This document shows positions 14,801 to 26,882 of a DNA stretch of 64,000 bases, piece after piece (within the stretch, counting starts at the first letter, position 1; each line of letters begins with the position of its first letter). The notes under the pieces are model-generated. The model did no database searches. It was not told the DNA's origin and saw only the letters and a list, made by a program, of their open reading frames with translations. Source of the DNA: Petrolisthes cinctipes (lineage: Eukaryota; Arthropoda; Malacostraca; Decapoda; Porcellanidae); contig JAWQEG010000167.1 of NCBI GenBank assembly GCA_033782935.1, positions 1,079,001 through 1,143,000 of the forward strand, written 5' to 3'. The translations under genes were made by a program, and so were the position numbers.

Positions 14801-15711
14801 ACACGGAGAATGCATGTACAGATTGTTTCTGGGACCAAAAAATATCGAATTTTCGAGTGTTTTGAACCTGAATTTGGGATATAGACGGGTACAGAAGATG
14901 CATACACATATTGACTTTGGGCAGCTAAAATATCGATTTACAGCATGTTTTAGGCCTGTATTTTGAAAATACTCTAACACGGAGTAGACACGTACAGATC
15001 GCTTTTGGGACACAAAAATATCGAATTTTTGGGTGTTTTGAGCCTGAATTTGAGATATAAACGGGTACAGAAGATGCATGCACATATCGACATTTTGCAA
15101 CTAAAATATCGATTTTAAAGCATGTTTTGGGTCTGTATCTTAAAACATTCAAGCAAGAAGTAGGCATGTACAGATTGCTTCTGGGACCCAAAAATATTGA
15201 ATTTTCGAGTGTTTTGAACCTGAATTTGGGATATAGACGGGTACAGAAGATGCATACACATATAGTCTTTGGGCAGCTAAAATATCGATTTACTGCATGT
15301 TTTAGGCCTGTATTTTGAAAATAATCTTACACGGAGTATGCATGTACAGATGGCTTTTGGGACCCAAAAATATCGAATAATCGGGTGTTTTGAGTCTGAA
15401 TTTGAGATATAAACGGGTACAGAAGATGCATGCACATATCGACTTTGGGCACCTAAAATATCGATTTGGAGCATGTTTTGGGCCTGTATTTTGAAAATAC
15501 TCTAACACGGTATAGACATGTACAGATCGCTTCTGGGACACAAAAATATCGATTTTTTGGGCGTTTTGAACCTGAATTAGGGATTTACACGGATACAGAA
15601 GATGCATGCACATATCGACTTTGGGCACCTAAAATATCGATTTCGAGCATGTTTTGGGCCTGTATTTTGAAAATACTCTAATACGGAGTAGGCATGTACA
15701 GATCGCTTCGG
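8890..15711. repeat. Divergent island: satellite monomers without a clear long-range HOR
   Basis: About 39 monomers that match each other and the flanks only at monomer level. I could not find a long near-identical partner. Weak, older relationships remain: about 11680-11930 resembles 13920-14220 at 2,287 bp (13 monomers), and 10010-10190 resembles 14235-14415 at 4,225 bp (24 monomers). 12333-12635 resembles block A near 1656-1895. Small length changes are commoner here, for example TTTTATGGCC near 9139 and 11241. Most subtypes are block A-like up to about 13 kb; the AAATAAATCG and GTATAGACGGG-type markers of the right-hand blocks appear from about 13.9-15 kb. Confidence 0.82.
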
Positions 15712-18700
15712 GGACCCAAAAATATCGAATTTTCGGGTGTTTTGAGCCTGAATTTGAGATATAAACGGGTACAGAAGATGCATGCACATATCGACTTTTT
15801 GCACCTAAAATATCGATTTTGAGCATGTTTTGGGTGTGTATCTTGAAAACATTCTAGCAAGAAGTAGGCATGTACAGATTGCTTCTGGGACCCAAAAATA
15901 TCGAATTTTCGAGTGTTTTGAACCTGAATTTGTGATATAGACGGGTACAGAAGATGCATACACATATTGACTTTTGGCACCTAAAATATCGATTTTCAGC
16001 ATGTTTTGGGCATCTATTTTAAAAACACTCTAACACGGAGTATGCACGTACAGATCGCTTCTGGGACCCAAAAATATTGAATTTTCGGGTGTTTTGAGCC
16101 TGAATTTGAGATATAAACAGGTACAGAAGATCCATGCACATATCGACTTTGGGCACCTAAAATATCGATTTTCAGCATGTTTTAGGCCTGTATTTTGAAA
16201 ATACTCTACCACGGAGTATGCATGTACAGATGGCTTTTGGGACCCAAAAACATCGAATAATCGGGTGTTTTGATTCTGAATTTGAGATATAAACGGGTAC
16301 AGAAGATGCATGCACATATCGACTTTTTGCACCCAAAATATCGATTTTTAGCATGTTTTAGGCCTGTATTTTTAAAATACTCTAACACAGAGTAGACACG
16401 TACAGATCGCTTCTGGGACCCAAATAAATCGAATTTTCGGGTGTTCTGAGCCTGAATTTGAGATATGAACGGGTACAGAAGATGCATGCACATATCGACT
16501 TTTTGCACCTAAAATATCGATTTTGAGCATGTTTTGGGTCTGTATCTTGAAAACTTTCAGCAAGAAGTAGGCATGTACAGATTGCTTCTGGGACCCAAAA
16601 ATATCGAATTTTCGAGTGTTTTGAACCTGAATTTGGGATATAGACAGGTACAGAAGATGCATACACATATTGACTTTGGGCAGCTAAAATATCGATTTAC
16701 AGCATGTTTTAGGCACGTATTTTGAAAATACTCTAACACGGAGTATGCATGTACAGATGGCTTTTAGGACCCAAAAATATCGAATATTCGGGTGTTTTGA
16801 GTCTGAATTTGAGATATAAACGGGTACAGAAGATGCATGAACATATCGACTTTGGGCACCCAAAATATCGATTTTGAGCATGTTTTGGGCCTGTATTTTT
16901 AAAATACTCTAACACGGTGTAGACATGTACAGATCGCTTCTGGGACACAAAAATATCGATTTTTTGGGTGTTTTGAGCCTGAATTTGAGATATAAACGGG
17001 TACAGAAGATGCATGCACATATCGACTTTTTGCACCAAAATTATCGATTTTGAGCATGTTTTGGGTCTGTATCTTGAAAACTTTCAGCAAGAAGTAGGCA
17101 TGTACAGATTGCTTCTGGGACCCAAAAATATCGAATTTTCGAGTGTTTTGTACCTGAATTTGGGATATAGACAGGTACAGAAGATGCATACACATATTGA
17201 CTTTGGGCAGCTAAAATATCGATTTACAGCATGTTTTAGGCACGTATTTTGAAAATACTCTAACACGGAGTATGCATGTACATATGGCTTTTAAGACCCA
17301 AGAATATCGAATATTCGGGTGTTTTGAGTCTGAATTTGAGATATAAACGGGTACAGAAGATGCATGAACATATCGACTTTGGTCACCCAAAATATCGATT
17401 TTGAGCATGTTTTGGGCCTGAATTTTTAAAATACTCTAACACGGAGTAGACACGTACAGATCGCTTCTGGGACCCAAATAAATCGAATTTTCGGGTGTTT
17501 TGAGCCTGAATTTGAGATATGAACGGGTACAGAAGATGCATGCACATATCGACTTTGGGCACCAAAAGTATCGATTTAGAGCATGTTTTGGGCCTGTATT
17601 TTGAAAATACTTTAACACGGTGTAGACATGTACAGATCGCTTCTGGGACACAAAAATATCGATTTTTTGGGTGTTTTGAGCCTGAATTTGAGATATAAAC
17701 GGGTACAGAAGATGCATGCACATATCGACTTTGACACCCAAAATATCGATTTTTAGTATGTTTTGGGCGTATAATTTGAAAATATTCTAGCACTGATTAG
17801 GCATGTACAAATCGCTTCTGGGACCCAAAAATATCGAATTTTCGGGTGTTTTGAGCCAGAATTTGGGATATAACCGTGTACAGAGGATGCGTGCACATAT
17901 CGACTTTTTGCACCTAAAATATCGATTTTGAGCATGTTTTGGGTCAGTATCTTGAAAACATTCTAGCAAGGAGTAGGCATGTACAGATCACTTCTGGGAC
18001 CCAAAAACATCGAATTTTCTGGTGTTTTGAACCTGAATTTGGGATATAGACGGGTACAGAAGATGCATACACATATTGACTTTAGGCACCTAAAATATAG
18101 ATTTTCAGCATGTTTTGGGCCTGTATTTTGAAAATACTTTAACACGGAGTAGGCATGTGCAGATCGCTTCTGGGACCCAAAAATATCGAATATTCGGGTG
18201 TTTTGAGTCTGAATTTGAGACATAAACGGGTACAGAAGATGCATGCACATATCGACTTTTTGCACCTAAAATATCGATTTTGAGCATATTTTGGGCCTGT
18301 ATTTTTAAAATACTCTAACACGGAGTAGACACGTACAGATCGCGTCTGGGACACAAAAATATCGAATTTTTGTGTGTTTTCAGCCTGAATTTGAGATATA
18401 AATGGGTACAGAAGATGCATGCACATATCGACTTTGGGAACCCAAAATATCGATTTTTAGCATGTTCTGAGCCTCTATTTTGAAAACATTCTAGCACTGA
18501 GTAGGCATGTACAGATCGCTTCTGGGACCCAAAAATATTGAATTTTCGGGTGTTTTGAGCCTGAATTTGAGATATAACCGGGTACAGAGAATGCATACAC
18601 ATATTGACTTTGTGCACCTAAAATATAAATTTTCAGCATGTTTTGGGCCTGCATTTTAAAAACACTCTAACACGGAGTATGCATGTACAGATCGCTTCTG

Positions 18701-21159
18701 GGACCCAAAAATATCGAATTTTCGGGGGTTTTGAGCCAGAATTTGGGATATAACCGTGTACAGAGGATGCATGCACATATCGACATTTTGCACCTAAAAT
18801 ATCGATTTTTAGCATGTTTTGGGTCTGTATCTTGAAAACATTCTAGCAATGAGTAGGCATGTACAGGTCGCTTCTAGGACCCAAAAATATCGAATTTTCT
18901 GGTGTTTTGAACCAGAATTAGGGATATACACGGGTACAGAAGATGCATACACATATCGACTTTGGGCACCTAAAACATCGATTTTGAGCATGTTTTGGGC
19001 CTGTATTTTGAAAATACTATAACACGGTGTAGACATGTACAGATCGCATCTGGGACACAAAAATATCGATTATTTGGGTGTTTTGAGCCTGAATTTGAGA
19101 TATAAACGGGTACAGAAGATGCATGCACATATCGACTTTGGGCACCTAAAATATCGATTTTGAGCATGTTTTGGGTCTGTATCATGAAAACTTTCTAGCA
19201 AGAAGTAGGCATGTACAGATTGCTTCTGGGACTCAAAAATATCGACTTTTCGAGTGTTTTGAACCTGAATTTGGGATTTAGACGGGTACAGAAGATGCAT
19301 GCACATATCGACTTTGGGCACCTAAAATATCGATTTTGAGCATGTTTTGGGCCTGTATTTTGAAAATACTCTAACACGGAGTATGCATGTACAGATCGCT
19401 TCTGGGACACAAAAATAACGATTTTTTAGGTGTTTTGAGCCTGAATTTGAGATATAAACGGGTACAGAAGATGCATGCACATATCGACTTTTCACACCTA
19501 AAATATCATTTTTGAGCATGTTTTAAGCCTGTATTTTAAAAACATTCTATCACCGAGTAGGCATATGCAGATCGCTTAAGGGAACTAAAAATATCGAATT
19601 TTTGGAGTTTTGAGCCTGAATTTGAGATATAAACGGGTACAGAAGATGCATGGACATATCGACTTTTTGCACTTAAAATATCGATTTTGAGCATGTTTTG
19701 GGTCTGTATCTTGAAAACATTCTAGCAAGGAGTAGGCATGTACAGATCGCTTCTGGGACCCAAAAACATCGAATTTTCTGGTGTTTTGAACCAGAATTAG
19801 GGATATACACGGGTACAGAAGATGCATACACATATTGACTTTAGGCAGCTAAAATATCGATTTACAGCATGTTTTAAGCCTGTATTTTAAAAATACTCTA
19901 AGACGGAGTATGCATGTACAGATGGCTTTTAAGACCCAAAAATATCGAATATTCGGGTGTTTTCAGTCTGAATTTGAGATATAAACGAGTACAGAAGATG
20001 CATGCACATATCGACTTTAGCACCCAAAATATCGATTTTTAGTATGTTTTGGGCGTATAATTTGAAAATATTCTAGCACTGAGTATGCATGTACAGATCG
20101 CTTCTGGGACCCAAAAATATCGAATTTTCGGGTGTTTTGAGCCAGAATTTGGGATATAACCGTGTACAGAGAATGCGTGCACATATCGACTTTTTGCACC
20201 TAAAATATCGATTTTGAGCATGTTTTGGGTCTGTATCTTGAAAACATTCTAGCAAGGAGTAGGCATGTACAGATCACTTTTGGGACCCAAAAATATCGAA
20301 TTTTCGGGTGTTTTGAACCTGAATTTGGGATATAGACGGGTACAGAAGATGCATACACATATTGACTTTGGGCACCTAAAATATAGATTTTCAGCTTTTT
20401 TGGGCCTGTATTTTGAAAATACTTTAACACGGAGTAGGCATGTACAGATCGCTTCTGGGACCCAAAAACATTGAATTTTCGAGTGTTTTGAGCCTGAATT
20501 TGAGATATATATGGGTACAGAAGATGCATGCACATATCGACTTTGGGCACCCAAAATATCGATTTTGAGCATGTTTTGGGCCTGAATTTTTAAAGTACTC
20601 TAACACTGAGTAGACACGTACAGATCGCTTCTGGGACCCAAATAAATCGAATTTTCGGGTGTTCTGAGCCTGAATTTGAGATATGAACGGGTACAGAAGA
20701 TGCATGCACATATCGACTTTGGCACCTAAAACATCGATTTTGAGCATGTTTTGGGCCTGTATTTTAAAAATACTATAACACTGTGTAGACATGTACAGAT
20801 CGCTTCTGGGACACAAAAATATCGATTTTTTTTGTGTTTTGAGCCTGAATTTGAGATATAAACGGGTACAGAAGATACATGCACATATCGACTTTGGCAC
20901 CCAAAATATTGATTTTTAGTATGTTTTTTGCGTATAATTTGAAAATATTCTGGCACTGAGTAGGCATGTATAGATAGCTTTTGGGACCCAAAAATATCGA
21001 ATTTTCGGTTGTTTTGAGCCAGAAATTGGGATATAACTGGGTACAGAGGATGCATGCACATATCGACTTTTTGCACCTAAAATATCGATTTTGAGCATGT
21101 TTTGGGTCTGTATCTTGAAAAAATTCTAGCAAGGAGTAGGCATGTACAGATCGCTTCTG
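15712..21159. repeat. Block B, first copy of a ~5.45-kb (31-monomer) HOR
   Basis: The sequence from 15712 recurs from 21160 at an offset of 5,448 bp, eight bases short of 31 x 176. It contains the TGTAGACATGTAC subtype, the AAATAAATCG subtype, the GCATACACATATTGAC subtype and the GCGTATAATTTG subtype in an order that the second copy largely repeats. Its left edge is where CTAATACGGAG with GCTTCGGGG (15677-15711) stops differing from the second copy (CTAGCAAGGAG with GCTTCTGGG). Confidence 0.87.
16470..17417. repeat. Local 527-bp (3-monomer) tandem duplication in block B
   Basis: About 16470-16890 matches 16997-17417 at an offset of 527 bp, one base short of three monomers. Shared markers include the shortened GAAAACTTTCAGCAAGAAG, GGATATAGACAGGTAC, and GCACGTATTTTGAAAATAC with TTCAGCAAG. 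The second copy carries private changes such as CACCAAAATTATCG at about 17034 and TTTTAAGACCCAAG near 17290. The second copy of block B has only one such unit. Confidence 0.82.
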
Positions 21160-22353
21160 GGACCCAAAAATATCGAATTTTCGGGTGTTTTGAGCCTGAA
21201 TTTGAGATATAAACGGGTACAGAAGATGCATGCACATATCGACTTTTTGCACCTAAAATATCGATTTTGAGCATGTTTTGGGTGTGTATCTTGAAAACAT
21301 TCTAGCAAGAAGTAGGCATGTACAGATTGCTTCTGGGACCCAAAAATATCGAATTTTCGAGTGTTTTGAACCTGAATTTGTGATATAGACGGGTACAGAA
21401 GATGCATACACATATTGACTTTTGGCACCTAAAATATCGATTTTCAGCATGTTTTGGGCATCTATTTTAAAAACACTCTAACACGGAGTATGCACGTACA
21501 GATCGCTTCTGGGACCCAAAAATATTGAATTTTCGGGTGTTTTGAGCCTGAATTTGAGATATAAACAGGTACAGAAGATCCATGCACATATCGACTTTGG
21601 GCACCTAAAATATCGATTTTCAGCATGTTTTAGGCCTGTATTTTGAAAATACTCTACCACGGAGTATGCATGTACAGATGGCTTTTGGGACCCAAAAACA
21701 TCGAATAATCGGGTGTTTTGATTCTGAATTTGAGATATAAACGGGTACAGAAGATGCATGCACATATCGACTTTTTGCACCCAAAATATCGATTTTTAGC
21801 ATGTTTTAGGCCTGTATTTTTAAAATACTCTAACACAGAGTAGACACGTACAGATCGCTTCTGGGACCCAAATAAATCGAATTTTCGGGTGTTCTGAGCC
21901 TGAATTTGAGATATGAACGGGTACAGAAGATGCATGCACATATCGACTTTTTGCACCTAAAATATCGATTTTGAGCATGTTTTGGGTCTGTATCTTGAAA
22001 ACTTTCAGCAAGAAGTAGGCATGTACAGATTGCTTCTGGGACCCAAAAATATCGAATTTTCGAGTGTTTTGAACCTGAATTTGGGATATAGACAGGTACA
22101 GAAGATGCATACACATATTGACTTTGGGCAGCTAAAATATCGATTTACAGCATGTTTTAGGCACGTATTTTGAAAATACTCTAACACGGAGTATGCATGT
22201 ACAGATGGCTTTTAGGACCCAAAAATATCGAATATTCGGGTGTTTTGAGTCTGAATTTGAGATATAAACGGGTACAGAAGATGCATGAACATATCGACTT
22301 TGGGCACCCAAAATATCGATTTTGAGCATGTTTTGGGCCTGTATTTTTAAAAT

Positions 22354-22477
22354 ACTCTAACACGGTGTAGACATGTACAGATCGCTTCTGGGACACAAAA
22401 ATATCGATTTTTTGGGTGTTTTGAGCCTGAATTTGAGATATAAACGGGTACAGAAGATGCATGCACATATCGACTTT
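22354..22477. other. Junction interval of a 4-monomer loss in block B copy 2
   Basis: To the left the sequence follows 16895-16906 (TATTTTTAAAATACTC); to the right it follows 17733 onward (CTTTGACACCC). The two parents are identical over the intervening interval, so the exchange lies somewhere within these ~124 bp. The net effect is absence of about 703 bp relative to the first copy. Confidence 0.78.
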
Positions 22478-23127
22478 GACACCCAAAATATCGATTTTTA
22501 GTATGTTTTGGGCGTATAATTTGAAAATATTCTAGCACTGATTAGGCATGTACAAATCGCTTCTGGGACCCAAAAATATCGAATTTTCGGGTGTTTTGAG
22601 CCAGAATTTGGGATATAACCGTGTACAGAGGATGCGTGCACATATCGACTTTTTGCACCTAAAATATCGATTTTGAGCATGTTTTGGGTCAGTATCTTGA
22701 AAACATTCTAGCAAGGAGTAGGCATGTACAGATCACTTCTGGGACCCAAAAACATCGAATTTTCTGGTGTTTTGAACCTGAATTTGGGATATAGACGGGT
22801 ACAGAAGATGCATACACATATTGACTTTAGGCACCTAAAATATAGATTTTCAGCATGTTTTGGGCCTGTATTTTGAAAATACTTTAACACGGAGTAGGCA
22901 TGTGCAGATCGCTTCTGGGACCCAAAAATATCGAATATTCGGGTGTTTTGAGTCTGAATTTGAGACATAAACGGGTACAGAAGATGCATGCACATATCGA
23001 CTTTTTGCACCTAAAATATCGATTTTGAGCATATTTTGGGCCTGTATTTTTAAAATACTCTAACACGGAGTAGACACGTACAGATCGCGTCTGGGACACA
23101 AAAATATCGAATTTTTGTGTGTTTTCA

Positions 23128-24466
23128 GCCTGAATTTGAGATATAAATGGGTACAGAAGATGCATGCACATATCGACTTTGGGAACCCAAAATATCGATT
23201 TTTAGCATGTTCTGAGCCTCTATTTTGAAAACATTCTAGCACTGAGTAGGCATGTACAGATCGCTTCTGGGACCCAAAAATATTGAATTTTCGGGTGTTT
23301 TGAGCCTGAATTTGAGATATAACCGGGTACAGAGAATGCATACACATATTGACTTTGTGCACCTAAAATATAAATTTTCAGCATGTTTTGGGCCTGCATT
23401 TTAAAAACACTCTAACACGGAGTATGCATGTACAGATCGCTTCTGGGACCCAAAAATATCGAATTTTCGGGGGTTTTGAGCCAGAATTTGGGATATAACC
23501 GTGTACAGAGGATGCATGCACATATCGACATTTTGCACCTAAAATATCGATTTTTAGCATGTTTTGGGTCTGTATCTTGAAAACATTCTAGCAATGAGTA
23601 GGCATGTACAGGTCGCTTCTAGGACCCAAAAATATCGAATTTTCTGGTGTTTTGAACCAGAATTAGGGATATACACGGGTACAGAAGATGCATACACATA
23701 TCGACTTTGGGCACCTAAAACATCGATTTTGAGCATGTTTTGGGCCTGTATTTTGAAAATACTATAACACGGTGTAGACATGTACAGATCGCATCTGGGA
23801 CACAAAAATATCGATTATTTGGGTGTTTTGAGCCTGAATTTGAGATATAAATGGGTACAGAAGATGCATGCACATATCGACTTTGGGAACCCAAAATATC
23901 GATTTTTAGCATGTTCTGAGCCTCTATTTTGAAAACATTCTAGCACTGAGTAGGCATGTACAGATCGCTTCTGGGACCCAAAAATATTGAATTTTCGGGT
24001 GTTTTGAGCCTGAATTTGAGATATAACCGGGTACAGAGAATGCATACACATATTGACTTTGTGCACCTAAAATATAAATTTTCAGCATGTTTTGGGCCTG
24101 CATTTTAAAAACACTCTAACACGGAGTATGCATGTACAGATCGCTTCTGGGACCCAAAAATATCGAATTTTCGGGGGTTTTGAGCCAGAATTTGGGATAT
24201 AACCGTGTACAGAGGATGCATGCACATATCGACATTTTGCACCTAAAATATCGATTTTTAGCATGTTTTGGGTCTGTATCTTGAAAACATTCTAGCAATG
24301 AGTAGGCATGTACAGGTCGCTTCTAGGACCCAAAAATATCGAATTTTCTGGTGTTTTGAACCAGAATTAGGGATATACACGGGTACAGAAGATGCATACA
24401 CATATCGACTTTGGGCACCTAAAACATCGATTTTGAGCATGTTTTGGGCCTGTATTTTGAAAATAC
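23128..24466. repeat. 704-bp (4-monomer) tandem duplication
   Basis: About 23128-23762 matches 23832-24466 at exactly 704 bp, four monomers. The units include GAACCCAAAATATCG, TTCTGAGCCTCTATTTTG, ACATATTGACTTTGTGC, CCTGCATTTTAAAAACAC and CTTCTAGGACCC markers. The left exchange lies between 23831 and 23852, inside sequence shared by both parents (AGCCTGAATTTGAGATAT). The right exchange, into the 19.33-kb-like sequence, lies between about 24425 and 24467. Confidence 0.85.
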
Positions 24467-25126
24467 TCTAACACGGAGTATGCATGTACAGATCGCTTCT
24501 GGGACACAAAAATAACGATTTTTTAGGTGTTTTGAGCCTGAATTTGAGATATAAACGGGTACAGAAGATGCATGCACATATCGACTTTTCACACCTAAAA
24601 TATCATTTTTGAGCATGTTTTAAGCCTGTATTTTAAAAACATTCTATCACCGAGTAGGCATATGCAGATCGCTTAAGGGAACTAAAAATATCGAATTTTT
24701 GGAGTTTTGAGCCTGAATTTGAGATATAAACGGGTACAGAAGATGCATGCACATATCGACTTTTTGCACTTAAAATATCGATTTTGAGCATGTTTTGGGT
24801 CTGTATCTTGAAAACATTCTAGCAAGGAGTAGGCATGTACAGATCGCTTCTGGGACCCAAAAACATCGAATTTTCTGGTGTTTTGAACCAGAATTAGGGA
24901 TATACACGGGTACAGAAGATGCATACACATATTGACTTTAGGCAGCTAAAATATCGATTTACAGCATGTTTTAAGCCTGTATTTTAAAAATACTCTAAGA
25001 CGGAGTATGCATGTACAGATGGCTTTTAAGACCCAAAAATATCGAATATTCGGGTGTTTTCAGTCTGAATTTGAGATATAAACGAGTACAGAAGATGCAT
25101 GCACATATCGACTTTAGCACCCAAAA

Positions 25127-26882
25127 TATCGATTTTTAGTATGTTTTGGGCGTATAATTTGAAAATATTCTAGCACTGAGTATGCATGTACAGATCGCTT
25201 CTGGGACCCAAAAATATCGAATTTTCGGGTGTTTTGAGCCAGAATTTGGGATATAACCGTGTACAGAGAATGCGTGCACATATCGACTTTTTGCACCTAA
25301 AATATCGATTTTGAGCATGTTTTGGGTCTGTATCTTGAAAACATTCTAGCAAGGAGTAGGCATGTACAGATCACTTTTGGGACCCAAAAATATCGAATTT
25401 TCGGGTGTTTTGAACCTGAATTTGGGATATAGACGGGTACAGAAGATGCATACACATATTGACTTTGGGCACCTAAAATATAGATTTTCAGCTTTTTTGG
25501 GCCTGTATTTTGAAAATACTTTAACACGGAGTAGGCATGTACAGATCGCTTCTGGGACCCAAAAACATTGAATTTTCGAGTGTTTTGAGCCTGAATTTGA
25601 GATATAAATGGGTACAGAAGATGCATGCACATATCGACTTTGGGCACCCAAAATATCGATTTTGAGCATGTTTTGGGCCTGAATTTTTAAAGTACTCTAA
25701 CACTGAGTAGACACGTACAGATCGCTTCTGGGACCCAAATAAATCGAATTTTCGGGTGTTCTGAGCCTGAATTTGAGATATGAACGGGTACAGAAGATGC
25801 ATGCACATATCGACTTTGGCACCTAAAACATCGATTTTGAGCATGTTTTGGGCCTGTATTTTAAAAATACTATAACACTGTGTAGACATGTACAGATCGC
25901 TTCTGGGACACAAAAATATCGATTTTTTTTGTGTTTTGAGCCTGAATTTGAGATATAAACGGGTACAGAAGATACATGCACATATCGACTTTGGCACCCA
26001 AAATATCGATTTTTAGTATGTTTTGGGCGTATAATTTGAAAATATTCTAGCACTGAGTATGCATGTACAGATCGCTTCTGGGACCCAAAAATATCGAATT
26101 TTCGGGTGTTTTGAGCCAGAATTTGGGATATAACCGTGTACAGAGAATGCGTGCACATATCGACTTTTTGCACCTAAAATATCGATTTTGAGCATGTTTT
26201 GGGTCTGTATCTTGAAAACATTCTAGCAAGGAGTAGGCATGTACAGATCACTTTTGGGACCCAAAAATATCGAATTTTCTGGTGTTTTGAACCTGAATTT
26301 GGGATATAGACGGGTACAGAAGATGCATACACATATTGACTTTGGGCACCTAAAATATAGATTTTCAGCATGTTTTGGGCCTGTATTTTGAAAATACTTT
26401 AACACGGAGTAGGCATGTACAGATCGCTTCTGGGACCCAAAAACATTGAATTTTCGAGTGTTTTGAGCCTGAATTTGAGATATAAACGGGTACAGAAGAT
26501 GCATGCACATATCGACTTTGGGCACCCAAAATATCGATTTTGAGCATGTTTTGGGCCTGAATTTTTAAAGTACTCTAACACTGAGTAGACTCGTACAGAT
26601 CGCTTCTGGGACCCAAATAAATCGAATTTTCGGGTGTTCTGAGCCTGAATTTGAGATATGAACGGGTGCAGAAGATGCATGCACATATCGACTTTGGCAC
26701 CTAAAACATCGATTTTGAGCATGTTTTGGGCCTGTATTTTAAAAATACTATAACACTGTGTAGACATGTACAGATCGCTTCTGGGACACAAAAATCTCGA
26801 TTTTTTTTGTGTTTTGAGCCTGAATTTGAGATATAAACGGGTACAGAAGATGCATGCACATATCGACTTTGGCACCCAAAAT
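25127..26882. repeat. 877/878-bp (5-monomer) tandem repeat in block B copy 2
   Basis: 25127-26004 matches 26005-26882 at 877 bp, changing to 878 bp after about 25495. There the left copy has CAGCTTTTTTGGG and the right copy the normal CAGCATGTTTTGGG. The same one-base-shorter variant is present near 20393 in the first block B copy. The right copy is therefore not a simple copy of its left neighbour; it either predates the variant or was corrected by another monomer. Confidence 0.8.

Noticed and set aside
8890..15711. Transposon or unique insertion in the divergent island
   Set aside because: Every 176-bp step in this region still shows the satellite landmarks in order. No target-site duplication, terminal repeat, polyA tail or non-satellite sequence was visible.
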